From NCBI RefSeq assembly GCF_013368755.1, contig NC_049564.1, forward strand, positions 566,001-630,000: a stretch of DNA of 64,000 nt, in the 5' to 3' direction. Source of the DNA: Talaromyces rugulosus (taxonomy: Eukaryota > Ascomycota > Eurotiomycetes > Eurotiales > Trichocomaceae). The stretch's first letter is position 1; each line of letters starts with the position of its first letter. The notes beneath the pieces were generated by a model. The model did no database searches. It worked only from the letters and a program-made list of their open reading frames with translations, and had not been told where the DNA came from. Shown piece after piece: positions 43,243 to 54,204 of the stretch. The translations under genes were made by a program, and so were the position numbers.

Positions 43243-43957
43243 TGCTATAAATAACTTTTAATGTATCAATTTTACTGTGTTGCATGGGTCCAAAGAATGC
43301 TATATGAAGTCCACCGAACTATGCCACAGAACAATAATAACATGAACACTTATACTCTGAGAAAATAAACGGGCATAACGTTGCTACCGCGTGTTTTCCC
43401 CACAGAATGCTTGAAAAAGCTCTATCAATTTGCAGATAGTCGTGGCGCTGAAGTAGTAGCTATAGGTATAATGTAAACGCCTAGTTACTGTAGAAAGAAG
43501 GAATATGAAAAAGGAACACATTAAAAGAAAATAAAATAAAAGAAGGCTATTTTTTTGGGTTAATTATTACTAATAGAGATATGCAAATTATTAAATAACA
43601 TAAGAATTATATCTCAGTTCTATAACTATTCATCCTTTTCCTAGCTCTCATCTAATCAGTATCTTAACTGTGTTAATATACCATCTTTTGTTTTACTTCT
43701 TCTGATAGAGAACCATAATCCTCTAAATGTAAATCTGGTTCTGTGATTGCAGTGAATAAACAATGTAACTCTCATTACTAATACATATAACTAATACCAA
43801 GAGAGTTTAATGAGTTCAACAATGCAGCAATTCTAACCGAAGGTCTAATTAGCCAAACCATCAAGGCAGAATATCGGGTCTCCCTCTTGGTATCCTTCCG
43901 CTGAATAAGTTCTCATCGCTCGTCGTACTTTGAACTAAATTGTGCCATGTATTAAAT
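43243..43957. other. AT-rich spacer
   Basis: No supported gene; high AT content between the possible LTR and the HeLo gene. Confidence 0.5.
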
Positions 43958-45679
43958 TCATGCTCTGCATAGATCAAGCTGGGAAACAACGTGCTTGTAG
44001 AATTCTACAGAGCTTTCACGACTATCCTCTTTAGGCAAACTGTAGAAGTCCGCGCGAAGACAGCGTATAGTGACATCTGCATAAATTTGGCCCATCTTAA
44101 AGGCGACAACTGTTGGGACAAATTTTTCAATCAATTTGTCACGGAAATTCTTAGGAGTATGGGTATAATTTTTAGTTTTTCGAAGCTTGTCTAGAATCTG
44201 ACTGGCAGTCATTAAGAGACCGATTTCGGTTAAAGTCACGCCAAGGCTGTATATGTCGTGATCTTTAGTGAAACGCCCTGTATTTCCTATATAAGAATCT
44301 GTATCGGCAACAGGGGGGCCCTGAACCATTGGGTGCCGATAGAGATTGTCCTCGTCGCTACTCGCACTGTTTTCAGTGCCTTCATTTTTGGAACTGACTC
44401 GACTATATTCAAAGCCGACTATGTATGGATGCCCAAATCGATCAGCAGATCTGGTGGCTGATTCTTCGGAAGAGCAAAACATCACATTGTGACTCCGGAT
44501 ACCTTTGTGAAGCCATTCAGCAACATGTAGATACAAGACTGCCCTGGAGAGAATTCTAGCAATCTCAAAACGCTTGTCAAGTGAAAGCTCTGGTTGGTAC
44601 TTATTGCTATCTTTGATCATGGCATTCAATGATAAAGTAGATCCAGTAGGAATTGTGTATAAGATCTCATATACGCAGTACTCGTCGTCGGGGCTCAAGC
44701 CGTCTTCACCGGGCTGTCTATGCAAATATCCAATACAAGGCAGAGTTCTCAATTCTTGAATGCTCTGCGAGGCTTTCAACAAGTGGATCACCTTCTCAAT
44801 GCGCAGCTTAAGAACATTATTGTCTGCCTCTCTGGGAACAATTTTTCTCTCGATTAGCATCGATGATCCGTTGTACTCTGTTGTGTAATGAGTTGCATCT
44901 CCAGGGCACGAATATCGCTCCAAATTGGCCAATTGTCTTTGCGAGTCACTGCCGGAAGATACTTTCAGATCGTATATGTGGCTTATTGAAGTATGCTTGA
45001 GCCAGGCGAGCGATGCGGCGAATGGATCAATATCACCCTGGCGGCTTAACCATCGCAACCTCCAAACACCCTGTTCGGTCATCAACGCAGGGTTGACGAG
45101 AACTGCTCCAGATAGATCGTAACTAGGCCCAGGCGGTGGAAATAACTCTTGCAAGTCTTGTATAAGACTCTCAAGGACTTTTAAACGCTCGATGGCGCGG
45201 CCGTTTTTCAAAGCCCACTTCAGACGACCTCCGAAACCAGATTTATCTTCATTCGCGTTCGTTGTGGATGCTCCCAGATGGGCCTCCCACCGTGTATTTA
45301 ACAGCATTGCCAGTCGTTCCGATGAGTTAGAAGTATGAGCCGCACGTGTGTTTTTGAAGATGGGAACATCGTCTTGATGAGAAGTCAAGTGATGGAGAGT
45401 ATGTAAAATAAGCTCTAAGTAGTTCGCGATTGCATTCCCGTATACCTGAAAACGAGCATCTGGAATTCTAATCGATGATGCCTCGTCGTCTATTATCTTC
45501 CACCTGGTGGACCACCAATGTAAAGCCGAGAGGCGCCCGTCGAGACGTACGATGAACAGATTGGCCTCCTCATCCGCATGTTCAATTTTCTCCCAAAAAC
45601 TCGACACGGCGAGACAACTCTGAACCAAGTTGCCCAGAAGCGCTGTTGCGGCGGCAAATGTGCCAAAGTGACTCTCCAT
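43958..45679 (-). CDS. HeLo-domain pseudokinase (prion-inhibition and propagation type)
   Basis: Likely executor or regulator of fungal programmed cell death. Single exon, 573 aa from ATG 45679; an upstream in-frame ATG at 45751 exists, but HeLo domains act with a free hydrophobic N-terminus, so MESHFGTFAAATALLGNLVQ is the better start. Residues 1-200 match the helical HeLo fold in layout (LAVSSFWEKIEHADEEANLF, IVRLDGRLSALHWW, QDLQELFPPPGPSYDLS). Residues about 260-560 form a kinase-like domain with degenerate motifs: LHKGIRSHN (about 390-398) replaces HRDxKxxN and VGFEYSR (about 421-427) replaces DFG, so catalysis is unlikely. It is divergent from the kinase/ankyrin gene at 46027. Confidence 0.8.
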   Translation of the reverse strand: MESHFGTFAAATALLGNLVQSCLAVSSFWEKIEHADEEANLFIVRLDGRLSALHWWSTRWKIIDDEASSIRIPDARFQVYGNAIANYLELILHTLHHLTSHQDDVPIFKNTRAAHTSNSSERLAMLLNTRWEAHLGASTTNANEDKSGFGGRLKWALKNGRAIERLKVLESLIQDLQELFPPPGPSYDLSGAVLVNPALMTEQGVWRLRWLSRQGDIDPFAASLAWLKHTSISHIYDLKVSSGSDSQRQLANLERYSCPGDATHYTTEYNGSSMLIERKIVPREADNNVLKLRIEKVIHLLKASQSIQELRTLPCIGYLHRQPGEDGLSPDDEYCVYEILYTIPTGSTLSLNAMIKDSNKYQPELSLDKRFEIARILSRAVLYLHVAEWLHKGIRSHNVMFCSSEESATRSADRFGHPYIVGFEYSRVSSKNEGTENSASSDEDNLYRHPMVQGPPVADTDSYIGNTGRFTKDHDIYSLGVTLTEIGLLMTASQILDKLRKTKNYTHTPKNFRDKLIEKFVPTVVAFKMGQIYADVTIRCLRADFYSLPKEDSRESSVEFYKHVVSQLDLCRA

Positions 45680-46026
45680 CGCAAGAACAGCGATCAGCCG
45701 AAATGTGTGAAATAACTTCAAAGATATGAAGCAGGAATGGGACGGTATCAATAGCTGATAGCTGGATGTTGACGCTATTTATGCGAGGTGAGCCCATCAA
45801 GTGACACGTTACCTCGGGTAGCTTGCGGCACAGAATGCGGCGCAGTCAAGATGCAGGTTGCCAAGGCGCATCACAAGGCTAATTTCAGGTAGAGTTACAG
45901 CCACCCGCTCAAAACCCCCGATGTTTCATGAAATTAAAATGTTACTATCCTTCCAATATTCAATAATACATGTCGAGATATCGTTGATGATCTTGTAACA
46001 CCAAAATATTTCTTTTAATTGTTATC
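45680..46026. promoter_or_regulatory. Shared intergenic region of the HeLo and kinase/ankyrin genes
   Basis: 347 bp between the two divergent starts, so the genes probably share control elements. No clear TATA box or repeated site could be picked out. Confidence 0.45.
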
Positions 46027-49000
46027 ATGAGTGATATTGAATATACTGAGGAAACCTATTTAGGTCTCTCGCTAGAAGATGAAACAATTACCGAAAACAA
46101 GGATTTCCCTCAAAGCGAGCACGATGATGTACTTTACGACTTTCTTTCATTTCTGGCATTGGTTTCTAGCTCCACAGCAGAGACAGAATGGTCTGCCATG
46201 GCGATGAACATGATTCACATCACGACAAGTAATGTCACCTTATGGTTGAAAAGAAGACAAGGATCAAGTTTTTCAGTATCCTTAGTTGATCGCAAAGAGC
46301 TGGACACAAACTTACCGCAAGGCATGGCCCACCTCGAACTCCCTAGAGTACTCGCTGTGAAAACGCCTATCCTTGATTCAGATTTAGGAACGCGTAGAAA
46401 TCGGCACATCTTTGACTCAATGACAAGGGAATACCAGATTCTGAACCACAAATCCCTCAAAAATCATGAGAATATTGTCTCATTGATCGGTTGCTGCTGG
46501 CGGACTGTTGATATACAAGCAGAACTTACAGTTCCTAATCTGGTTCTTGAAGGTGCTGATTTTGGAGACCTCGAAGAATTTTACCAACAGCATGGACAGA
46601 AAGTCACGATGCGCAGGCGGCTTGGGCTCTGCATCGATGTGGCTCTGGGGCTGGAAGCCCTTAATCTGGCTGGTATTCTGCATGGCGACATAAAACCCAG
46701 TAACATCTTGGTATTCAAAAACAAAGACCGTGGCTTCATCGCTAAATTAGCCGACTTTGGCTCCTCTATCCCTTTGCATAACTCAAAGTTTCCCCGGCGG
46801 GCATGTCCTGGAACTCCCCTTTTTGCTGCACCAGAGACCGTTGAGAGTTCTTCAGAGTTCAGCAAAGATGAACTCTTGAAAGCAGAGATCTATACCTTGG
46901 GGCTCGTCTTCGTCTTCCTGGTCAGAGGTCCCCATATATTAGACAAACTCCGTTCCGCTAGTTGGGGAGATGTCATGCGACTTAAATTTTGCGGAGGTCT
47001 ACTTGATTGGATACAACAAGATGAGGAACAGTTACTATTTGATACCATGTCCAGGCCAACGTTTGGAAAGAACGCGAAAGAGCGGCAGCGTCAACGAAAT
47101 ATTCAGAACTGGCTTAGTACTCAGGAGTACAATAAGTTTCTTGCGTTTAGTGAACGGCATGAATTTCCCATTTACGATAGCTCAGTGGATGACAAAGACT
47201 GGTTGACGTTGCGTAATGACTGTCTAAAGGATGAAAAGTCGGAAATATTGTTCTCCAACCTTGTCAGACAAATTATGTCCGAAAATCCAAGCCAGCGACC
47301 TACAGATGTGCATTGTGTCCTCCACACTCTGAGGGAGATTTTAACCTTGGAACTTCATGTTTTGTACGATTCGAACCAAAAAAAACAGAGGTTACAAGAA
47401 GAAAAGTTCGCATCAATCAGACGGAAACTCAATCCAGAAGGGCTACACGAGGGACTGGCTATAAGTACTTTGAATAGTCAAGAACGTGATTCAATTACAT
47501 TGAACTATTTCTTCAAGTCATGCAGCAACTATCGTCGGAATAAATACCGGCGCGTTAGCCTATTTCGTGAATTTGCGTTCATCTGGAAATTTGGAGGTAT
47601 CGCCAAGTTTTTACAGAAACATCGCTCTTCGCGAACTCGACGATTAGGAGTAAGGGTTAGTCTGGAGAAACGGTATGTATCAAGGTAACTATCCATATTT
47701 AATTCCAATTTAATAACATCATATCTAGTTCCTCAAACCAAATGGTAAAGCAAGCGAAGAAGGTGAAGAAAGAAATGGAATTAGTCCTACAAAAATGGTG
47801 GTTCGTATTTATAATTCTCAATTCACCCCAGTCTTGCTGATTAGCTTAGGGAGAAACATCAGAGCCTTGAAACTCTAAGTTTTTCAGATAACAGTCTGGT
47901 ATTCCAGGTACGTGATATCGTACACACATCGCGCTCATTCAACATGACTATGAAAGATAAACTAACATGGAATGTTACTTACCCGAGAAGGCGACAATGG
48001 ACGAAAGATTTACGTCGCTTCTACCAAACAACCTCCGAAGAGGTATTATGAAACAGCTGAAACTCACCGCTGACTTACCCAAAGAAAATGAAACACGTCG
48101 CCTTCTTGCATCCTTTGAATATACTTTCATGGTTCTTTGTTACGATGATACCTGGAGGACTGATACTGAGCTACTTTTCAGCACGCTTCTTTACCTGTAT
48201 CGTGCTGCAGACTCAGGATATCATCGAGCTCAAAGCATTGTTGGTAGGCTGTATACCATTTTTGGCCATACGCCACCTATCGATCGTCATATAGAGACTG
48301 AATGGTTACGTCAGTCTACTTTAAAAGGAAACCTGGTTGCAATGAATCGGTTGCAAATGTTAGATCCCAAGGTATATAACGAAGCATGTCATTTGATACG
48401 TTTCGAATATAACGGATCTTACGTTAAAGGGGAAGTGTGGGATGATAGTAAACTGTGGATTTTTGCAATCAACGCTGGTTTTGTGAATTCTCCACCAGCT
48501 TTTATACATAATCTTGCGGCACATGGCCAGCTACACAGCCTTCGACAGCTTTCAAATATCCCTCGTGAATATTTAAATGAACAGAATGGCTTGGGCGAGA
48601 CGCCTCTAGTCGTCGCATGTCGTTGTGGTCATGCAAATATCGTGACATTGCTTTTAGAATACGGAGCAGACCCGTCAATTGGATCATTCAGCAATGCTCA
48701 CCCGTTGCATTTTCTCAGTGCCTTTCCCGAAACGGACATTCCTCACATTTCCAAACTTCTCGTGCAATATGGTGCAGAGCTTGAACCCCATTCCCAAAAC
48801 GCCCGGTTGTACCGGCAAGGTCTCGATGGAAGATTTGGCTTGGAAGAGGGAACGCCACTTTTGTGGGCAGTCCTTATAGGCAATTTTGCTGCCATCCAAG
48901 CGTTATTGAACCTTGGTGCTGATATATTTTCTTACAAGAGACTGCACCCATGGGATTTCTCCAATGACGTTGTTATCCACTCCTCTCCGTTAGAAGGCGC

Positions 49001-50640
49001 GATCTACATGTACAGATACAACATCCTCGAACTGTTATTATCTTCCTATGCAGATGTGGAAAAGCTGCGGTTCCAATTGAACGAACTACGCCTTGTGGGC
49101 TCAAATGAAAGAGCATCCCCTTTGCTGATGGCCTTGGAAAGACAGGTATTAGGACGGTTCAAGTCCACTTTATTGCATGGCCCCTTCCGTGAAAATGCCC
49201 AATTAAGGACTGCCCAGGTATTGCTTCGCTATGGCGCGAATCCTCTTCGACTCAGCAGAGAGGTATCCGGTGAATCTGTTGATGCAATTGATCTCGTTTG
49301 CCAGGGGGGTAATTGTCTTTTGCTCGAGTTTCTCTGGGACTACCAGGAGGGAAAATTAAGACCATCGAACCCAATGCAATTTTTCCTCCTCATGAATCAT
49401 GCAATAGCGATGTCGAATCGGGAAGTGTTCGATTTTCTCCTAGCGCATCAGAATGATGTTTCCCAGATCAACAGAGCCTCTAAACAGGGAATGCGTACAC
49501 TCAGCAAAGCTTGTAGCATATCTCATGATATGCACTACATATCTTCCCTTGTCGATCTTTTTTGCCAGAGAGCAAAGTCAGTGTCCCTTTCGGAGGCTAT
49601 CATTAAGCCTGATTTTACCGAGCAAGTATTACTAGCTCTTGTTGCTGGGAATATTGAAGCTGCAAATTTAATGTGTCACCATGGTGATTGCAATTTTACA
49701 AGGCAAAATGATGGTTTCTCAATGTTAGCGACAATGATTTTTCTTGACTCCACCGCCCCTATCATCAGGGACCGAGTACACGATCTACTGAGCTTATCTT
49801 CTGCACTTCTTCCATCCGTGTCTCAGGGAAAGTTATGTTGGGATTGTGCACGGAGTAATGGCACATCGAGACATTTCCGACTCACAGCCCTTCACTTCGC
49901 ATTCTGTCCGCACGAATATGACCATAATAGAGAAATTATCCCGGCGGCAGCAAATCCTAGAATCCTTACCACTTTACTTCAATGGTTCCACGAACCGCAA
50001 TTTCTCAATGCTCAAGTTGATTCTCGTTCTTCACAATATGCGGGATATACTGCGTTGCACATGGCCGCCCATAGGGGCAGTATAAGGGAGATCAATGACC
50101 TCCTTAATGGTCGGTACAGAGATGCTTTTGATCTCAATATACTCAATGCACGCAAAGAAAGCTTGGTGGACTTGTGTATAGAGCACCATGAAAACCTTGT
50201 CAACGAAGTAGAAGAGCGACTACTAAGGTTGGGTTCTCTGTCTACGGAAGGTGCACTATTGAGAAAAATTAATGAAGTCGAAGGATTTATATTCCACCTT
50301 CTTTTCGAACTGAAATGCTGCATATCCACCTTTTGTCTGGTAGTATTGAAGTCCCCGAATTACTTTTTTTTCTTCCGTCGGCCAAACCTTTTAACAAAGA
50401 TAACCTACAAACAAGGCAAGTCGCTGACTCATTCTCAATTTCCATCTATTCACCTCGGTGCTAAAGTATTCCTTAGGCCACTCTATAGGCAATCATGTCC
50501 TTTCTGGTGATGATCACGAGGATATCACTTGCCTTCTCCAGCTTAAGGATGGAGGCCTGATCCCATTCGTCGACTCGCCGTCGAAATACGGCAAAGTTTT
50601 TTCGAAGGATATGAACGAGATTATTCAATCGATGGTTTGA
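46027..50640 (+). CDS. Very large protein kinase/ankyrin-repeat fusion protein
   Basis: Ser/Thr-type kinase joined to a long ankyrin region. Exons 46027-47672, 47729-47800, 47850-47907 and 47988-50339 stay in frame across three introns, fusing what look like two separate open frames. A fifth exon 50467-50640 (intron 50340-50466) gives about 1433 aa; reading straight through instead ends at 50510. Kinase: VLAVK with K112, HGDIKPSN at 219-226 (D221) and DFGSS at 243-247, all catalytic residues present; large inserts follow the activation loop (CPGTPLFAAPE). The centre carries a Sel1/TPR-like LYRAADSGYHRAQSIVGRLY. Ankyrin units include GETPLVVACRCGHANIVTLL, GTPLLWAVLIGNFAAIQALL and GYTALHMAAHRGSIREINDL. 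Divergent from the HeLo-pseudokinase gene. Confidence 0.8.
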
Positions 50641-50764
50641 TTATTATCCAACATTCGGAAGAAAAGTGGCAACCACGGGGCCTGAAGTCTGCAGTTGAAG
50701 AGCGTTACAGTCAGTCATATTTGATAATTTTCGGTAATGAAGAACACAGTAATGAGAAGTTGTC

Positions 50765-52606
50765 TCACGATAGTAGCTGATCCATTGAACCTGGTGTTTC
50801 CTGAGCATCGCTTGTATCAGTCGTACACAGTCGTCTCACCATTGCAAACTCGTAATCATTTCTACATCGTCGCAAGTCAGACAAGGATCTGTCCTCGACA
50901 CAGCCGAAAAGGTCCTTAAAATTTTGCTCTGCTAAATCAAGAACAACTTTGAAAGCTGATTCAATACTTCCACCGCGACTAAAATAAAACAAGTGCATTT
51001 GGGGCCAGGCTCGCTTTGCCCGATAAATATCCATTAGGTTATCCGCTGTAGGACACCGCTTGGATTGAAGACACTCGACTATGGTGGAGAAAAATAGCCG
51101 AAAACCCTTGCGCACCACTTTACTTTTCTTAAATGCCGAGTGAATATTTTTGGGGGTGTACTGAAGTACGTTGATTCTGGATAGAAGCCGATTGGGCATT
51201 GTTTCGGTTGACGCAAATCTATCCAAAATTTCTTCAGCACTTTGCTGTAGGCTCTTGCTCATATAGGGACTTAGATATCCTCCAAGACAGAAGCCGCAAG
51301 TACAACCGAATCGAGTTCGATTCCAACGATCTGTGTCGTCCTTGGGTGACCACCCACGCATAGCACACATGCATAAAGCCGCATTTTCGTCAAATCCGGC
51401 AAACTTGTCGGCTCGGACTGTGAAGCGTTGATTAACGTGATAATGACCCAACCGTGTTTCCTCGAGTTTGGCCTGCAATGCCTCTATTGGAGTGTAGCCT
51501 TGGATGTTTCGGTCGCTTTTCAGGTGTGGGTGATCGGTAGTGAGAGAATGTAAAATCCATGAAACGCACATTGGCTTGAAGTGGCAAGCTGCTGTGTGAA
51601 GAAGATTGTTTCTCTCATTATCCTCCATTTTCTCCAAGTCTGCCAGCGAACTGTCATGTTCTGTCGCGTATTCTTTAAGCAGCGTAAGACACTGGGAATC
51701 GGAAAGGCTCTGCAGCGCATTATGGATCGGGTACAATCGAGCGAATCCGCTCCTAGTCTTCTCTCCAAAATAGTCTGCTGCGACTTGGTGATTCGAAGAT
51801 ATATTCTCTCTGTAGTCGAAATTGCCATCAGCACCGATGGGTGCGCTAACATGGACAGTTTTACTCTTCGGCACTTCAGGCTGCGAGTCGTCCGAGTCGT
51901 AGTCGTCAAATAATCGTTCCGCTTCCAGAGGGTCTAGATCCTCGATGACCGGAACACTGCGTGAAGGGTGGTGGACATCCATGTTAGATAAGGCAAACCA
52001 GTGGCTAGTCCCTATGCGTCGGAACCCAAGGTCCCTGAAAAATCTAACGGCTACTGAATGTTGCGCGTCCGCCATGTCAAAACGTTCTTTTTTTGTTTTA
52101 CCTGCACGATCTCGCAGATCTTCACCGCGGTGCAAACAAGTTGGATACGCCAACACGAAGCGAACATTGTTGACAAGATATATTGATTTCTTGATCATGT
52201 CCAGTACCAATTTCCGACCAATGCCCTGGCGACGAAATTTACTCATGACAGTAACTGTTTCAATGATCAGAAAATTGCCCTCATTTAGCTCGCTCCCCCA
52301 AACCCCCAGTCCCTTTCGGATAGGATGATGTATGTATTCTTCTTTCAAACAGCCATGTCGATCAAATATATCGAGCGCCAGTTGCATAGTGCCGGAGCTT
52401 GGGTATTCCATATTCTCAAGAAATTGCCAGGCGATTCTATCCCGACGAACTACAAGGCCAAATGCATCGCCTATCTCCCTTTCTCGACCGTTCTTGCGTA
52501 TAGTGGCATGTCCCCTGACTGGAAATAACCAGCTCTCAAATGGTTTGTATGCCAGGGATTCTTTTTCGTGGGTACTTCTTACTTTGACCATTGTTGTTGT
52601 AGCCAT
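50765..52606 (-). CDS. GNAT acetyltransferase fused to ankyrin and Cys-cluster regions
   Basis: Single exon, 613 aa from ATG at about 52606 (MATTTMVKVRSTHEKE); an in-frame ATG at 52723 would add 39 aa of no visible merit. The N-terminal 200 residues are GNAT-like: VWGSELNEGNFLIIETVTVM then FRRQGIGRKLVLDMI (acetyl-CoA motif A at 124-137) and a later VRFFRDLGFRRIG. An acidic linker (ERLFDDYDSDDSQ) follows, then ankyrin-like NNLLHTAACHFKPMCVSWIL and IQGYTPIEALQAKLE, then CMC and CTCGFCLGGYLSPYM (412-448), a possible zinc site. The substrate is unknown. It converges with the kinase/ankyrin gene, 124 bp apart. Confidence 0.75.
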   Translation of the reverse strand: MATTTMVKVRSTHEKESLAYKPFESWLFPVRGHATIRKNGREREIGDAFGLVVRRDRIAWQFLENMEYPSSGTMQLALDIFDRHGCLKEEYIHHPIRKGLGVWGSELNEGNFLIIETVTVMSKFRRQGIGRKLVLDMIKKSIYLVNNVRFVLAYPTCLHRGEDLRDRAGKTKKERFDMADAQHSVAVRFFRDLGFRRIGTSHWFALSNMDVHHPSRSVPVIEDLDPLEAERLFDDYDSDDSQPEVPKSKTVHVSAPIGADGNFDYRENISSNHQVAADYFGEKTRSGFARLYPIHNALQSLSDSQCLTLLKEYATEHDSSLADLEKMEDNERNNLLHTAACHFKPMCVSWILHSLTTDHPHLKSDRNIQGYTPIEALQAKLEETRLGHYHVNQRFTVRADKFAGFDENAALCMCAMRGWSPKDDTDRWNRTRFGCTCGFCLGGYLSPYMSKSLQQSAEEILDRFASTETMPNRLLSRINVLQYTPKNIHSAFKKSKVVRKGFRLFFSTIVECLQSKRCPTADNLMDIYRAKRAWPQMHLFYFSRGGSIESAFKVVLDLAEQNFKDLFGCVEDRSLSDLRRCRNDYEFAMVRRLCTTDTSDAQETPGSMDQLLS

Positions 52607-52723
52607 TTCTAGCTGAAACGGGAGCTTGGTTGATCGAGTCTCAAAATATGGGAACGATGAAGCTAAGAAATGGTGAAATAAATGTGGAAAAGATTGCGAG
52701 TTTGGGAAAACTAAACGGTGCAT

Positions 52724-53071
52724 ATATAGATTAATTCAATTGATCGGTTGATGCCAACCACTTATGCTAAGCCACCTCGAACGACAAGGATATTTTCTTT
52801 CAAGGATTTCTTGTCGCTAGATCTTTGTCGGTACATATGTAGCTCTGTATCTTGCAGCACTAGTGACGGGGCTGTGTTTACCACCACCCGCACTCAAGTG
52901 CTTGTTATTTTTCGTAAAAATTTGAAAACTCAAGCCTGCTGTACTCCGTTTATGTCCCTCAGAGTACATACAAAATCCTGACCTGCTCGAGTGTTTCAAT
53001 GGTTCCTACAACTATTCGAGTGTTTTTGTGTTATTTTCTCACTATATAGACCGTCAGTAATCAAAGTTAGC
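52724..53071. other. Intergenic region
   Basis: No supported gene. Confidence 0.5.
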
Positions 53072-53249
53072 ACATACGACCCGAGGGCGTGGAAAGCCGT
53101 ACTAAAGCCGCGTACCACCAACAAATCTCTGCCGGAAAAGCGATCCCGGAACCGCCCTTGAATGGCCCAGAATGCCATGAATTAAAGAGGCAAGTCATAT
53201 TTTCAATTATGGTGAGCACTGCCGTAATTATAGCTGTTGTATGTTTTTG
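53072..53249 (+). pseudogene. Interrupted 5S rRNA pseudogene
   Basis: The 5' part (ACATACGACCCGAGGGCGTG, then GGAAAGCCGTACTAAAGCC) and the 3' end (AGCTGTTGTATGTTTTTG at 53232-53249) match 5S rRNA, but the middle is replaced by unrelated sequence and total length is 178 instead of 120 nt. The internal promoter is lost. Confidence 0.7.
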
Positions 53250-53538
53250 TTTTTTTTATTTAATTTTCTTCTTTGTAATTGCAAATCAGCTTGCTGCCGC
53301 CCGCATCTTCCCGAAACATCCGTAAATGAGCCAGGGCTCTCGGTTATACTTGCCATTGTTCTTCTCATCATTCATTTCTCGATTTCCCCGCATTTCAGGC
53401 AACAATTTCAGCCTAATAGCAACACTTGGAATCGAACAATGTTTTCCTAGTTACCGACTTTTCTCTCTGTGCCTATTGCCCTGCTTTCAAATTAGTCTGT
53501 AATTTAGTAAGTTCTTGTTTATAACTTTTTCTGCTACG

Positions 53539-54072
53539 ATGCACAGAAAGGCTTTGAGCAGAATTGCTGGAATCACCCCCCCAAGCCTATATGACGAAAA
53601 TGGATGGACTTGTGTAATGAAAACCATTAATCGTAACTCTTTTTATATTCCGCATTGTCACTAACGCAATTGAATATGTTAATTCTAGTGCAAATGCGGC
53701 CAGTGGTATTCAAGTGAAAGCAACTGCAAATGCCACCATACCCGATGCAACAGCTGCAACTCTGATTTAGCCATGACTTCCAAGATTAACCAAATGTTAG
53801 ATCTGTCATTTGGCATGTGGATAACTATGCCTCCAGGTTCTACGCTGTGGTACTGCGTGAGTTGATCTTCTATCTCATCAAACAAACCCTAGCATATCTT
53901 CCGTTTGTTCATTCCTTATATCCCTCGGCCGAAAATATGAAGCTCTAAAGAAACTTTCAACTAATTAAATCTAAAGTGTACTTGCGGATCAGGCCCACAC
54001 AGGCTGAATTTCTGTTCTGATTGCGGGCACCAAATATGTAACTCATGTCGGATGGAATCGTATGATAAATAG
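53539..54072 (+). CDS. Small protein with two tandem Cys/His zinc-type modules
   Basis: Three exons (53539-53613, 53689-53856, 53977-54072), all phase 0, sum to 339 nt, 112 aa; no single frame shows it. Module 1: GWTC|CKCGQWYSSESNCKC then HHTRCNSC. Module 2: LWYC|CTCGSGPHRLNFCSDC then GHQICNSC. Both follow C-C-x-C-(7-10)-C-x-(1-2)-C-x-H-x2-C-x2-C, a pattern known from fungal Cys-rich proteins of undefined role, and fit a zinc ribbon or treble-clef site. In each module the intron falls exactly between the two adjacent cysteines. Both introns have CTAAC or CTAAT branch sites. No signal peptide. It lies between the GNAT/ankyrin and CorA-like genes of the accessory island; function unknown. Confidence 0.7.
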
Positions 54073-54204
54073 GGCGCTGTCCATTTGGACTCTGGATTGA
54101 ACACAATGCTCAAGACTTTTCATTCTACCTCTTGTTTATGAAGGGAGAGATTTTGTCTTCCAAGAATAATGTAAATCTAGGCCTTTCTTCTCTTTTTTTT
54201 TCGC

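Noticed and set aside
45680..45751. Upstream ATG extending the HeLo protein by 24 residues
   Set aside because: The extension would bury the hydrophobic N-terminus that HeLo domains need free; the inner Met begins the domain.
53089..53325. 78-aa frame with a hydrophobic end
   Set aside because: It is read from the inserted middle and T-rich tail of the 5S pseudogene.
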